40,812 bases of DNA, taken from contig JAJTID010000029.1 in assembly GCA_021300155.1 (NCBI GenBank), forward strand, positions 1 to 40,812. Reading direction: 5' to 3'. Position 1 is the first letter of the stretch, and the number at the start of each line of letters is the position of its first letter. The notes under the pieces were generated by a model. The model did not search any database, had not been told where the DNA came from, and saw only the letters and a program-made list of their open reading frames with translations. Source of the DNA: Pirellula sp. Its GTDB lineage: Bacteria; Planctomycetota; Planctomycetia; Pirellulales; Pirellulaceae. Shown here one piece after another: positions 1-8,870 of this stretch. A program made the translations under genes and the position numbers.

Positions 1-247
1 AGTTGCTTTGAGGGTTTACGCTTAGCCATCCTTGGCTCTCCTTGAATTGGTTTGTGTGAGAACAACCTTCTTCACTGAGAGCCATTTTTATTGCTAGATC
101 AATTTGATTGCTTGCTAAACTTTTTCCCTAAAGTGCCCTTTTTCAACAGTTGATCATTTATTGAAAGCAGAGCGTCGATTAAGATACGGTGTTTTGGCAA
201 AAGTCTTGCCCATGTATCAAAAGTAAAATGGTTCGAGAATTCGAGAC
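1..247. other. Non-coding leader at window edge
   Basis: No convincing coding sequence is seen before the secreted giant protein. The stretch is AT-richer than the genes around it and probably holds the promoter of the gene at 248. No clear Shine-Dalgarno sequence precedes that ATG. A short inverted pair, agccat/ttggct, near 25-37 is too weak to call a terminator. Confidence 0.5.
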
Positions 248-3200
248 ATGACCAATAGAATGCACAGACCTCGACGAATCCTTCGATTTGAGGAGTTGGA
301 ACAGCGTAGGCAGTTAGCAACGTTTGTTGTTTCCAACACCGAGGATTCAGGAGAAGGATCGTTGCGGCAAGCTATCTTGAACTCCAATGCGTCGCCGGAC
401 AGAGACACTATTGATTTTTTTATTGAGGGATTGTCAAGGACGATCGAACTCAAGTCAGCCCTGCCATACGTCACGGACCCCGTCACCATCGACGGAACCA
501 CGCAGCCCGGTTATTCCGGTAAGCCGGTTGTTGAGCTAACCGGAAGATTGCTTTCGAACGATGAGTATGGACTTATTCTGGGATCCGGTTTCTCCGTAGT
601 AAAGGGATTGGTTATCAATCAATTTCCTGGAGCCGGGATACTTGTAGTCGGCCCCGGTCTGAATCGGATCGAGTCAAATTATTTGGGCACGGACTTGTCT
701 GGAAGAATTGCAAAAGGGAATGGACGGCAAGGAGTTGAAGTTCTTGACTCCAGCAACAATCTTATTGGCGGTCCAGGCATGGGCAATCTAACCTCAGGCA
801 ATGGGTGGGAAGGTATTCGCGTTTGGGGATCACTCTCCCATTCCAATCGAATACAAGGAAATCGAATCGGTACCGATGCCGACGGACTGTTGGCGGTTCC
901 CAACTTGTTTACAGGCTTGGTGTTGGGTGGAAATTCTAGAACTACGATTGTAGGCGTTGATGGCACAGGGGCTGATAACGCTACCCAGAGAAACTTGATA
1001 TCAGGAAACGGCAAAGATGGCATTGAGGTCTTCGAATCGGCCCAAAACGTCATCGCCGGCAACTGGGTGGGTTTGGACGCGACAGGAAAAACTGCATTGG
1101 GAAACCAACGCAATGGAATTATCCTTCACTTTTCAAATGAAAACCGAGTGGGAACGAATGCAGATGGAACGAACGATTTTTTCGAACGCAATCACATATC
1201 AGGTAATGTGGAGTATGGCATTCGAGTAGCCGGCTCCTCGGACAGTCGACTCGCAGGAAATTGGGTTGGCATCACCAGTGACGGACTAGGGATGCTGCCG
1301 AATCAAACGGGTGGGGTTCTGGTCGATGGCAATTCATTGAGAACAACCTTAGGTTCTGGCTTGCATACAATGGAAGCCGCTGCGGCACGGAATGTCATTA
1401 GCGGAAACTCCGGGTATGGTATCAGAGTCGATGGGAGCCGTACCACTCGAATCTCCAGCAACTTTATCGGTGTCGCACCGGATGGCAAGACAGCTCTTCC
1501 CAACTCCGTTGACGGACTTCTCGTATCGAACGCACCAGGTAGCAGCGATATCGTGATAGGAACAAATGGCGACGGGATAGCAGATCAATGGGAAGGCAAT
1601 ACGATCGCCGGCAACCTTAGAAACGGAATCTGGCTTTGGAATGCTGATTTCGTTCGAATCGCCGGAAACTGTCTTGGACTTTCTGCAGATGGTACGACAG
1701 CGGTAGCGAACCAACATTCCGGAATCTGGATTTCCAATGGATCTCAGCAGAACCTAATTGGTACCGACAGTAATGGTGTTTCAGATGAATTGGAACGCAA
1801 CCTGATCGCTGGAAATGCCTTTCAAGGCGTAGCGATGGGTGGTTATCAAACGGACGACAACAGAATTGCGGGCAATTTCATCGGCACTGATTCATCTGGA
1901 TTGGTATCGATACCAAATCTTCTCAGTGGCGTTTTGCTTTATGATCAAGCGCAACGCAATACTGTGGGTGGGACTTTGCCAAACGAACGTAACGTAATCA
2001 GCGGCAACGTCGGGTGGGGTGTTGAGATAAGGTCAAATGCGAACAGTAACTCCCTACTCGGAAACTGGATTGGCCTCGTTGGTGCTGGACTGAAAATACT
2101 TGGCAACTCGTTAGGTGGAATTAGCATCTCCCAGTCAAGTAGTAACAAAATTGGTAACGGAATGGAGAGTGGTTCCAATCGTATTGTGGGAAATGGAAGC
2201 TTCGGACTGCAGGTAACGCATCCACTCTCAACAGGAAACTCACTGTTGAGGAATTCAATTGGGAATCATCGTTTTATGGAGATCGATCTTGGAGGAGATG
2301 GGCCGACGCCCAACGATCGAGGTGATCAAGATACTGGCCCCAATGAATTGCTAAATTATCCGATCATCGACTTCGTTGCTAACTCAAGTATTTTTGTTCA
2401 AATTTCTGGCAGTTTTGAAGGAGCAGCGAATACGTTGTTGGAGATAGACTTGTACAGCGAACAAGCCGGTCTATCTGAACGACGATTCATCGGCAGCCGC
2501 TCCTTTCAAACCGACAACGTTGGTTTGTTAACTTGGACGCAAGAATTTTCGTTTGGGCTTCCGGAAGATGCCAAAGTTTATGCGACAGCTAGAACCACTA
2601 ACGGGAGCCAATCCGAGTTTTCCCCTTCGCGTTCTGTCGGACTTCTGCTACCTATGTGGGTTGATGATCACAATATACGGGAAGGTGATTCAGGGGCGAT
2701 CGTCACTATTTGGCGTCCCGGCATGGATGACCGTAGCGACCTAGTCATCGATTTGAAAGCAAGCGTTCCAAACCAAATCGCACTGCCCCCTCAAGTGACC
2801 ATACCTGCAGGACAGCCGTTTGTACAGTTTTCAATTTCAAGCGTGGATGATTTGACTTTTGAATCATCCCTACTGGTGGAGGTCGTTGCTAAAAATCATT
2901 CTGGCGAGCCTGCAATGCGAAGTGTTAGCATTCGATTGCTGGACAACGATTCCCCATGGCGCAACTATGCTTCGCCGATGGATGTTGATAAGGATGGTCA
3001 AATTACAGCACTGGATGTATTGGCGATCGTCAATTATCTCAATTCTGACCTAAGCAAGAATCTATTCACAGCACCAGTTCCGAATCCACCCATTTACCTG
3101 GATACCATCGAAGACCAAAGCGTGTCGGCTCTCGACGCATTGTTTGTGATCAATTTTCTAAACAGTTCGAGCGCATTTTCCAGTGAAGGTGAAGAAGAGA

Positions 3201-3346
3201 GCTTGTTTCCAAAAGACGCGAGCAATGACCGTTTCGCGAACTGGTTCGATATTGGCCTTTATGCTGAATTAGTGACAAACGAAGATTACATTTCTTCGAT
3301 TGCGCGTCGCCATAGACCAGCCAAGCAATTGCAGCAAGGACTTTAG
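248..3346 (+). CDS. Giant secreted beta-helix protein with dockerin-like C-terminus
   Basis: The 1032-residue product is predicted to be exported. Residues 5-24 carry the planctomycete export leader: a basic stretch, then RFEELEQRRQLA. Residues about 30-60 contain the GSLRQAI segment typical of CSLREA-type beta-helix proteins. Residues about 130-690 are roughly eight degenerate repeats of the form NxISGNxxxGIxV...NxIAGNxIGTDxxGxxAxxN, which form a right-handed parallel beta-helix. A Calx-beta-like segment follows (about 815-910, beginning near IREGDSG). The end holds two dockerin-like calcium loops, DVDKDGQITALDVL and a weaker second one with DQSVSALDAL. The ATG at 248 is used; an in-frame ATG at 260 is an alternative. 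The likely role is a cell-surface or secreted carbohydrate-binding or adhesive protein; no catalytic residues can be assigned. It converges on the apbE gene. Confidence 0.85.
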   Translation: MTNRMHRPRRILRFEELEQRRQLATFVVSNTEDSGEGSLRQAILNSNASPDRDTIDFFIEGLSRTIELKSALPYVTDPVTIDGTTQPGYSGKPVVELTGRLLSNDEYGLILGSGFSVVKGLVINQFPGAGILVVGPGLNRIESNYLGTDLSGRIAKGNGRQGVEVLDSSNNLIGGPGMGNLTSGNGWEGIRVWGSLSHSNRIQGNRIGTDADGLLAVPNLFTGLVLGGNSRTTIVGVDGTGADNATQRNLISGNGKDGIEVFESAQNVIAGNWVGLDATGKTALGNQRNGIILHFSNENRVGTNADGTNDFFERNHISGNVEYGIRVAGSSDSRLAGNWVGITSDGLGMLPNQTGGVLVDGNSLRTTLGSGLHTMEAAAARNVISGNSGYGIRVDGSRTTRISSNFIGVAPDGKTALPNSVDGLLVSNAPGSSDIVIGTNGDGIADQWEGNTIAGNLRNGIWLWNADFVRIAGNCLGLSADGTTAVANQHSGIWISNGSQQNLIGTDSNGVSDELERNLIAGNAFQGVAMGGYQTDDNRIAGNFIGTDSSGLVSIPNLLSGVLLYDQAQRNTVGGTLPNERNVISGNVGWGVEIRSNANSNSLLGNWIGLVGAGLKILGNSLGGISISQSSSNKIGNGMESGSNRIVGNGSFGLQVTHPLSTGNSLLRNSIGNHRFMEIDLGGDGPTPNDRGDQDTGPNELLNYPIIDFVANSSIFVQISGSFEGAANTLLEIDLYSEQAGLSERRFIGSRSFQTDNVGLLTWTQEFSFGLPEDAKVYATARTTNGSQSEFSPSRSVGLLLPMWVDDHNIREGDSGAIVTIWRPGMDDRSDLVIDLKASVPNQIALPPQVTIPAGQPFVQFSISSVDDLTFESSLLVEVVAKNHSGEPAMRSVSIRLLDNDSPWRNYASPMDVDKDGQITALDVLAIVNYLNSDLSKNLFTAPVPNPPIYLDTIEDQSVSALDALFVINFLNSSSAFSSEGEEESLFPKDASNDRFANWFDIGLYAELVTNEDYISSIARRHRPAKQLQQGL

Positions 3347-3391
3347 GAGAATGCTTCATTTGTCGATGACCCATTCGCCGGATTTTTCGCC

Positions 3392-4489
3392 TTAGTAGTT
3401 CGTTCGAACAAGTAGGTCGTCGTCCACGTACGATTGAACGATCCATCGGCAACTGGGGTTCCAGTATGAGATCTTGGTTAGCCAGTAACCGATGTCGCGT
3501 GTTTGATGCACGCTGGTGGCAGTTGCTGCGGCATCCGATTCGATTGCAGTTGCAGACACGATAGTCGCACTCTGCTTTAACTTGATTCCGTTGAGAGTGC
3601 GGGGGTCGAGGATATGGCTTGTCTTGTCTTCTTGCCCTAAGCTGGATGAGTCTAGAAACCGTTGCCAGCGGCTTCCAGAGGTCGCAATTCCACAATCGTG
3701 ATAGCGATCTCGTCGCAATAGCGATTCCTCCTCATGGTGATTTGCATAGAGATTATCGATCGCCACAGGCCAACCGGTTGTCCCTGGTGGCGCCGATCCA
3801 ATTCGCATGTTGCCAGAAAAGTTCACGATGCAACAGCCGACACCTTTCGAGAACATCATGGCGTACACTTTGTCTGCGACAAGCCCTTTGCCGATGGCTC
3901 CAAAATCGAACCGGATGCCAGGCCTAGAGAAACGAAACCCACGGCGGCACGGGTCCCATTCAATATTCCCCCAACCACTCGATTGCTTCGCCAGAAGCCA
4001 CATGCTGGAATCGGGCGGAGTTCTTTTTCTGCGCAACGATGTCATCGCTCCCAATGCGATATCCAAAGCTCCTTCGCTGAGTCGATACCATCGATCACCA
4101 ACATCCAATGCATAAGCAAAGTCCTCTGACGGCCAGCAATATCTGCCCGTATCACCGAGACTGGCCAACTGCATCGCTTCGCTTTCCTCATCGTAATCGC
4201 TGAGGACACTCGTCCAGTGATTGCAAACAGACCGTGCCTCCTCGCCAATAGCTTCGTTAAGGCTCTGCTGCGCTGGTTCATTTAGCTTCAAATCCTCCAG
4301 GATCCAGCGTATATTGAGCAAACTTCCCATCGCGGGTATCTGCAGCTCGAATGCTCTGTCTGAGATGCGATTGGCTTCACACTTCTCGCTGCCGTAGATC
4401 CATGCGAGCGATGCGAGACACATGGTCTTCAGCCCGACTCGTCTGTTGATGGATTGGGGGAAGGAAGTTTGACTTTCAAATCTGGCCAT
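3392..4489 (-). CDS. apbE: FAD:protein FMN transferase (ApbE family)
   Basis: The 365-residue product resembles ApbE enzymes, which move FMN from FAD to a threonine on exported redox proteins. Seen: DFGAIGKGLVAD near residues 195-206 (family form DLGGIAKG), VNFSGNMR near 222-229 (family VNLGGN), and a C-terminal SATAIESDAAATATS segment matching the metal-binding (A)DAxATA motif. Residues 16-35 look like an export signal with a twin-arginine-like NRRVGLK, which suits an enzyme acting outside the cytoplasm. Several core glycines are replaced (FGAIG instead of LGGIA, NFSGN instead of NLGGN), so it is a divergent member. Its start overlaps the end of mqnD by 14 bases, so it is probably the last gene of a four-gene minus-strand operon. 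Confidence 0.85.
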   Translation of the reverse strand: MARFESQTSFPQSINRRVGLKTMCLASLAWIYGSEKCEANRISDRAFELQIPAMGSLLNIRWILEDLKLNEPAQQSLNEAIGEEARSVCNHWTSVLSDYDEESEAMQLASLGDTGRYCWPSEDFAYALDVGDRWYRLSEGALDIALGAMTSLRRKRTPPDSSMWLLAKQSSGWGNIEWDPCRRGFRFSRPGIRFDFGAIGKGLVADKVYAMMFSKGVGCCIVNFSGNMRIGSAPPGTTGWPVAIDNLYANHHEEESLLRRDRYHDCGIATSGSRWQRFLDSSSLGQEDKTSHILDPRTLNGIKLKQSATIVSATAIESDAAATATSVHQTRDIGYWLTKISYWNPSCRWIVQSYVDDDLLVRTNY

Positions 4490-5321
4490 CGATGATCCTC
4501 AGTATCTGCGAACCCTCAACCAAGCCAATGGATCGCGCACGGTTGGCTAACTCATGCAAAGCGTCCGCACCGGTTTTTCCGAGCGACGTTGTCCATTCAT
4601 TGACATAGAGTTCCACATGTTGCATGAGGATTCGATCGTCAAATTCTTGCGCGTAATGTCGCATGGTTGGCAATGTGGCATTTGGATTTGCGATGGCGAA
4701 AGCTAATGAATCGGCGATGACCCCCTGGATCTTGGCGAGTGTCTCATCCCCAAGCCGCCATGCTCCTACGATTCCCCCCAGGGGCAATGGGCAACCGGTT
4801 TCTTTTTCCCATCGCGTACCGAGGTCCTCCACTAGCGACAGCCCTTCGGATTGCCAAGTGAATCGCCCCTCGTGAATACAGACCCCGAAGTCGGCCGCAC
4901 CTCGTTTCAGATCGGGCATGATTTGCGAAAAAACAATTTGCTGCACCCGAGTTGTGTTCGGATAGAACAATTGGTAAAGCAATGTCGCTGTCGTATGTTT
5001 GCCAGGGCACAATGTTAATTCCTCGTGCTTGGTTGGAACCGACTCAGGCTTTGCAGCCAAAAGCAGCGGCCCAACGCCGAACCCTAGGGCTGAACCGCTT
5101 GAGAAAACGCCATACTTATCTGCAATGAAAAGGGCTGCATGAAAACTGGTTTTGGCAACATCCAACGCTCCCGCGAGGAGTTTCTCGTTCAATGTTTGAA
5201 TATCAAGAAGTTCGATCTCGAATTCCAGTCCTCTCCAATCTACCAATCGATTCATCATTGCATGAAAGGCAAAGGTGTCGTTGGGGCACGTGGAGATTGC
5301 AAACCGGATGGGGCACGTCAT
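4476..5321 (-). CDS. mqnD: 1,4-dihydroxy-6-naphthoate synthase MqnD
   Basis: The 281-residue product matches MqnD of the futalosine menaquinone pathway, which converts cyclic dehypoxanthinyl futalosine to 1,4-dihydroxy-6-naphthoate. The N-terminus has the hallmark ISTCPNDTFAFHA, followed by DIQTLNEKLLAGALDVAKTS and the GPLLLA segment of this periplasmic-binding-protein-like fold. The start was set at 5321 because it forms an ATGA overlap with the mqnB stop and sits just before the conserved TCPIRFAIS. A longer in-frame ATG at 5399 would add 26 unconserved residues inside mqnB. MqnB, the other pathway enzyme seen here, is directly upstream; MqnA, MqnC and MqnE are not in the window. Confidence 0.92.
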   Translation of the reverse strand: MTCPIRFAISTCPNDTFAFHAMMNRLVDWRGLEFEIELLDIQTLNEKLLAGALDVAKTSFHAALFIADKYGVFSSGSALGFGVGPLLLAAKPESVPTKHEELTLCPGKHTTATLLYQLFYPNTTRVQQIVFSQIMPDLKRGAADFGVCIHEGRFTWQSEGLSLVEDLGTRWEKETGCPLPLGGIVGAWRLGDETLAKIQGVIADSLAFAIANPNATLPTMRHYAQEFDDRILMQHVELYVNEWTTSLGKTGADALHELANRARSIGLVEGSQILRIIDGQI

Positions 5322-5977
5322 TCTGATGCTTCTTGAGGTTGGAGAGCTTTTTGAAGGATCAATAGCATCGCTTGTTTTAGGCTGCCTTCGATATTCCAAT
5401 TGGTATGGTCGCGATCACCTGCACGATTGGATATTCCTCGAACGATCGTGAGCGGAACGTTGGCTAATCGGCAGGAAACAGCGACCCCAAATCCTTCCAT
5501 GTCTTCCGCCTTACCGAGTGGGAATCGCGAACGTCTCCAAGCCGCTTCGGTTGGGGTTGCAGAGGCTGCGAGAACACTCACCAAGCCGGGAAGGGGATGA
5601 TCGGGTGCGTGTGCCGATAGCTGGATTGTGTCATCGATCTTTGGCTCGCGGGGCCATTGGTGCCACCCCATATCCATCGCACTGCGGTGTATGGCTCCTT
5701 GTCCGACGCCGATACCATCGCAATAGACGGTGCCAAATTGCACTGCACAGCCAACTTCAACCTCGTTTTCCAGAGAGCCTGCAATTCCTACCAGCGTCAC
5801 AGAATCGAACGAACCGGTAGCGAGCAATTGCATCGTTCGGGCGGCAGCCACAACCTGGCCGAAGCCGCAGATTTCGATTCGGTGGCCGCGGTCGAGCCAC
5901 TGTTCAACACATGCCTTCGGCAGTTTTTGACGCTCCAGATCTGTTGGGACGAGTAAGAGTCGTGAGTCAGTTTTCAT
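5318..5977 (-). CDS. mqnB: Futalosine hydrolase MqnB
   Basis: The 219-residue product belongs to the nucleoside phosphorylase/hydrolase superfamily and, from its neighbour mqnD, is read as futalosine hydrolase, which removes hypoxanthine (or adenine from the aminodeoxy form). Seen: VTLVGIAGSL in the central beta-sheet, the catalytic-region EDMEGFGVAVSCRLANVP, and GISNRAGDRDHTNW near the end, all typical of MqnB. The ATG at 5977 is preferred over the TTG one codon upstream. Its stop overlaps the mqnD start by the ATGA arrangement, and it begins 6 bases after the stop of the HisN-like gene, so co-transcription and translational coupling are likely. Confidence 0.92.
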   Translation of the reverse strand: MKTDSRLLLVPTDLERQKLPKACVEQWLDRGHRIEICGFGQVVAAARTMQLLATGSFDSVTLVGIAGSLENEVEVGCAVQFGTVYCDGIGVGQGAIHRSAMDMGWHQWPREPKIDDTIQLSAHAPDHPLPGLVSVLAASATPTEAAWRRSRFPLGKAEDMEGFGVAVSCRLANVPLTIVRGISNRAGDRDHTNWNIEGSLKQAMLLILQKALQPQEASE

Positions 5978-5983
5978 CAAGTA

Positions 5984-6856
5984 TTAAGCGAACTCTTTCA
6001 GGTGACTGATAACTTGATCATGAACCAGACCATTGCTACCGAGGCAATGACTCTTTCGGATATCGTACTGACCGTCCCAGGTAGAGAACCGTCCACCTGC
6101 TTCCATGATAACAGGTGCGACTGCCGCAACATCCCAGGGATTCACGATCGGATCTACCATGACCTCCGCGCGGCCGGTGGCGACCAAAAGATAGCCGTAG
6201 CCGTCCCCCCAAGTTCGCGTGATATAGGCTAGCGATTCCAGTGCATGGTAAGCAGTGGTTGCATTTCTGTGTGCAAAGTTATCCGATTGTGACGTGAGCA
6301 GTAGACCATCTTCAAGTTTAGATTGTCGGGAAACGTGAGCCCGGGTCATCTCTAAATTGAAAGAATTGATGTTAGTCGAACCGGTGGATTGGAATGAGTT
6401 CGGGGGTATTGCTCCGTACCACGCGCCTAGCCCCTTGGCGGCAACGATGACTTCTCCCAACGCAGGGATAGCGATAACTCCTACGGTGGGTTCACCATTC
6501 ATGGTCATGCCAACCAAGGTGGAATAGAGGGGCACGCCCGAAATAAAGCTTTTAGTTCCGTCGATGGGATCGATGATCCACTCGTATTGAGAATTGCCAG
6601 CAACGGTACCGAACTCTTCGCCCAAGATTGCGTCCGCGGGAAATCGGTCTGCAATGAGCTTTCGCACGGTTTCTTCGGCGCTCTTGTCCGCTTGTGTGAC
6701 AGGGGATTTATCCCGTTTTCTTTCGACCTGATACTGGTTTGTGCGAAAGTACTGTAGGGTGGTGTTGCCAGCGGCGATCGCTAAATCGAGGGCAAACTGG
6801 ACGCGTGCATCCATTGCACTGGAGACATCAGCCGGTAAACAAAAGCGGTAAGACAT
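5984..6856 (-). CDS. hisN: Inositol-monophosphatase family, histidinol-phosphatase-like
   Basis: The product, about 290 residues, is a magnesium-dependent phosphatase of the inositol monophosphatase family. Seen in order: VTQADKSAEE, the metal ligand GEEFG, the core DPIDGTKSFISGVPLYSTL, and NPWDVAAVAPVIMEAGG. The GTKSF...GVPLYSTL variant is the form found in HisN-type histidinol-phosphatases (last phosphatase step of histidine synthesis), but other sugar or nucleotide phosphates remain possible. Start: ATG at 6856 gives a short extra N-terminus; ATG at 6814 (MDARVQFALDL) begins exactly at the conserved domain and is a strong alternative. It is the first gene of the mqnB-mqnD-apbE operon, although no direct role in menaquinone synthesis is known. 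Confidence 0.82.
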   Translation of the reverse strand: MSYRFCLPADVSSAMDARVQFALDLAIAAGNTTLQYFRTNQYQVERKRDKSPVTQADKSAEETVRKLIADRFPADAILGEEFGTVAGNSQYEWIIDPIDGTKSFISGVPLYSTLVGMTMNGEPTVGVIAIPALGEVIVAAKGLGAWYGAIPPNSFQSTGSTNINSFNLEMTRAHVSRQSKLEDGLLLTSQSDNFAHRNATTAYHALESLAYITRTWGDGYGYLLVATGRAEVMVDPIVNPWDVAAVAPVIMEAGGRFSTWDGQYDIRKSHCLGSNGLVHDQVISHLKEFA

Positions 6857-6969
6857 AGAATTGCTATTCGAGGATACTTCATTGATAAATTGTGTCACTG
6901 CACCGCAAGGCGATAGCCAGGGCTGCTCCACGCTAATGAGCCGATGGGCGCTAGCCCCGATTTCAATCA

Positions 6970-7021
6970 CAACACGAAGAATAAGCGAGGGATTTGGCGC
7001 TCTCGCCTACGCTTCGTGTTG
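6970..7021. repeat. Long imperfect palindrome
   Basis: CAACACGAAG (6970-6979) pairs perfectly with CTTCGTGTTG (7012-7021). Inside, a 5x5 internal loop is followed by a second stem GCGAG (6985-6989)/CTCGC (7002-7006) with a 12-base loop. It lies about 115 bases upstream of the HisN-like ATG. It could be a leader hairpin or a decayed copy of a REP-like genomic element; only one copy is seen in this window. Confidence 0.6.
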
Positions 7022-7043
7022 GGATGAAATCAACGCCCCATCG

Positions 7044-7069
7044 AGCAACTTAAGCTAAGCAACTTAAGC
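7044..7069. repeat. 12-bp tandem direct repeat
   Basis: AGCAACTTAAGC occurs at 7044-7055 and again at 7058-7069, a 14-base period. Each unit has the palindromic core CTTAAG, so this could be a tandem operator, but no regulator can be named. Confidence 0.45.
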
Positions 7070-7253
7070 AACTGGTTATCCACGTACAGTTTAGCATCGC
7101 TGATCCATCTTTTGAATGAGACTTTCGTAGGAACACCCAATCAAGCAGTGTTGTGATAGAAGCAAATAGAAATTTACGGTATTCTATCGAAACCGCCTCC
7201 AACGGTGAAACTGATGATAATGTTGCGACCCACCACTCACTCTACCATTTTGA

Positions 7254-7991
7254 ATGTCTGAACCGACCGCACCTGATTCACCTGAAACGATTGACGAACT
7301 GCGGCGACAGTACAATGAGCTGGCGGAGCTCGCTGGTTCTTTGGCCCACGAGATCAAGAATCCGCTTTCGGTGATTCACATGAACACGGATCTGCTTTGC
7401 GAAGAATTAGAGGAGACACCGTTTCCGGGGCAGCGGCGTGCGATTGCCAAAGTCGATATGATACGTCATCAATGCAATCGTTTGGAAAACCTGCTACGCG
7501 ATTTTCTCCGTTTTGCGAGGATGCGAGATCTCGAAATGACTGTGGGGTCACTCAACGAACAAATTCAACGAGTGATGACCCTCTATCGTGCCCAGGCGGA
7601 TAAATCTGAGATACAGCTCCAAATCATATTGGATGCCAATCTACCAAACATCAAACTGCATAGCGATTCCCTGCAAGCTGCGTTATTGAATCTCGTGAAG
7701 AATGCGCTCGAGGCGATGCCGAACGGCGGTCAACTCCTGGTACGAACTTACTCGGTTCCAGGCGGGGTCGCTATGGAGATGATCGATACAGGTTGTGGAA
7801 TGGACGAAGTGACCGCGATGCGTATGTTCGAGCCTTTCTATTCGACGAAGCACGGAGGTTCAGGCCTCGGGTTGCCAACGGCCAGGAAGATCATCGAAGC
7901 GCACGGCGGGCGCATCACCGTTCAGAGCGAAGTTGGTCGCGGCACCAAGTTCGCAATCGAATTCCCAACTCCCATTCGACTCGCCAGTTGA
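7254..7991 (+). CDS. Orphan sensor histidine kinase, NtrB-like, cytoplasmic
   Basis: The 245-residue product is a minimal soluble histidine kinase. A dimerisation/phosphoacceptor domain (about 20-90) carries the H-box SLAHEIKNPLS with His32. The ATPase domain (about 130-240) shows the N-box NLVKNALEAMPNGG, G1-box DTGCGM, F-box MFEPFYSTK and G2-box GGSGLGL. There is no transmembrane segment and no PAS or other sensor domain, so the signal must come through a partner or the short N-terminus. No response regulator is encoded in the window. The rhomboid gene starts 15 bases after its stop, so the two are probably co-transcribed. Confidence 0.92.
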   Translation: MSEPTAPDSPETIDELRRQYNELAELAGSLAHEIKNPLSVIHMNTDLLCEELEETPFPGQRRAIAKVDMIRHQCNRLENLLRDFLRFARMRDLEMTVGSLNEQIQRVMTLYRAQADKSEIQLQIILDANLPNIKLHSDSLQAALLNLVKNALEAMPNGGQLLVRTYSVPGGVAMEMIDTGCGMDEVTAMRMFEPFYSTKHGGSGLGLPTARKIIEAHGGRITVQSEVGRGTKFAIEFPTPIRLAS

Positions 7992-8006
7992 AGATTTGGT
8001 GCGATC

Positions 8007-8780
8007 ATGTTTTTCCCCATTAGTGATGATGACCGCGAAGTCTCTACCGTTAGCTATGTCACCTACACGTTGCTAGCAGCCAATGTAGTTTTGTTTTTGG
8101 TACAGCTTGCCAATCCTGAATTCACCTATGGTTGGAGTGTGATACCGAGGGAAATTACGACGGGGGTAGATTTGGTCGAACCGGTCGAGATTCGACTTCC
8201 TGGCTCCGAAACGCACGTGGTTCCGCAATCGCCAGGGCCACCTGTGATTTATTTGACGCTGCTAAGTTCCATGTTTATGCACGGCGGATTCGGTCATATC
8301 GGTGGTAACATGCTTTATCTATGGATCTTTGGAGACAATGTCGAGCACCGCTTCGGTCATGTAAAGTTCTTGATTTTCTATCTGTTGGCAGGCTTGGTCG
8401 CCAGTTTTTCACAGATATTGATCAACCCATCGAGTGTGATACCGAACTTAGGTGCATCCGGTGCGATCGCAGGGGTGATGGGGGCGTATCTGGTTTTGTT
8501 TCCGCACAACCGGATCAATGCGATCTTCTTTTATCAAGTGATCACAGTACCCGCGATTGTTGTGTTAGGGATGTGGATCGCCATGCAACTCGTCAGCGGT
8601 TATGGTTCGATCGCTTCGACGTCTGCATCGCTCGGAGGAGTCGCATACTTGGCGCATATCGGCGGATTCGTAGCGGGCGTTGTTGCCGCCGGCATCTGTC
8701 GATTGCAATTGCGAGAAGAACCAGATACCGAGCTTTACCGACAGTATCGTCGAGACCCGAACGACCGAAGATTGTGGTAG
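8007..8780 (+). CDS. Rhomboid-family intramembrane serine protease
   Basis: The 257-residue membrane protein cleaves transmembrane substrates inside the lipid bilayer. Seen: MHGGFGHIGGNMLYLWIFGDNVE (residues about 91-113; the His and Asn of this loop-TM2 region are family signatures), the catalytic GASGAIAGVMGAY with Ser151, and the partner histidine His217 in AHIGGFVAG. About six hydrophobic helices can be counted, with a soluble loop (about 45-80) between TM1 and TM2. The pair with the upstream kinase suggests regulated proteolysis or envelope signalling, but this is inference from position only. Confidence 0.92.
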   Translation: MFFPISDDDREVSTVSYVTYTLLAANVVLFLVQLANPEFTYGWSVIPREITTGVDLVEPVEIRLPGSETHVVPQSPGPPVIYLTLLSSMFMHGGFGHIGGNMLYLWIFGDNVEHRFGHVKFLIFYLLAGLVASFSQILINPSSVIPNLGASGAIAGVMGAYLVLFPHNRINAIFFYQVITVPAIVVLGMWIAMQLVSGYGSIASTSASLGGVAYLAHIGGFVAGVVAAGICRLQLREEPDTELYRQYRRDPNDRRLW

Positions 8781-8870
8781 CATGCATGGCCGTGCAGTAC
8801 AATGCAGGCGGGCCTATTCGATATTCGTGGCTTTCCAAACGGATCCCCCTTTAGAAACAGAAAAGACATC

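Larger units (their letters stand above)
6857..7253. other. Divergent intergenic region
   Basis: About 400 bases separate the minus-strand HisN/menaquinone operon from the plus-strand kinase gene and must hold promoters for both. Seen in it: a long hairpin at 6970-7021 and a 12-base direct repeat at 7044-7069. No reading frame here is supported. Confidence 0.6.

Noticed and set aside
3734-4129. A plus-strand 131-codon frame opposite apbE
   Set aside because: It lies wholly inside the apbE frame, has no domain and no ribosome-binding site, so it is a shadow of the real gene.
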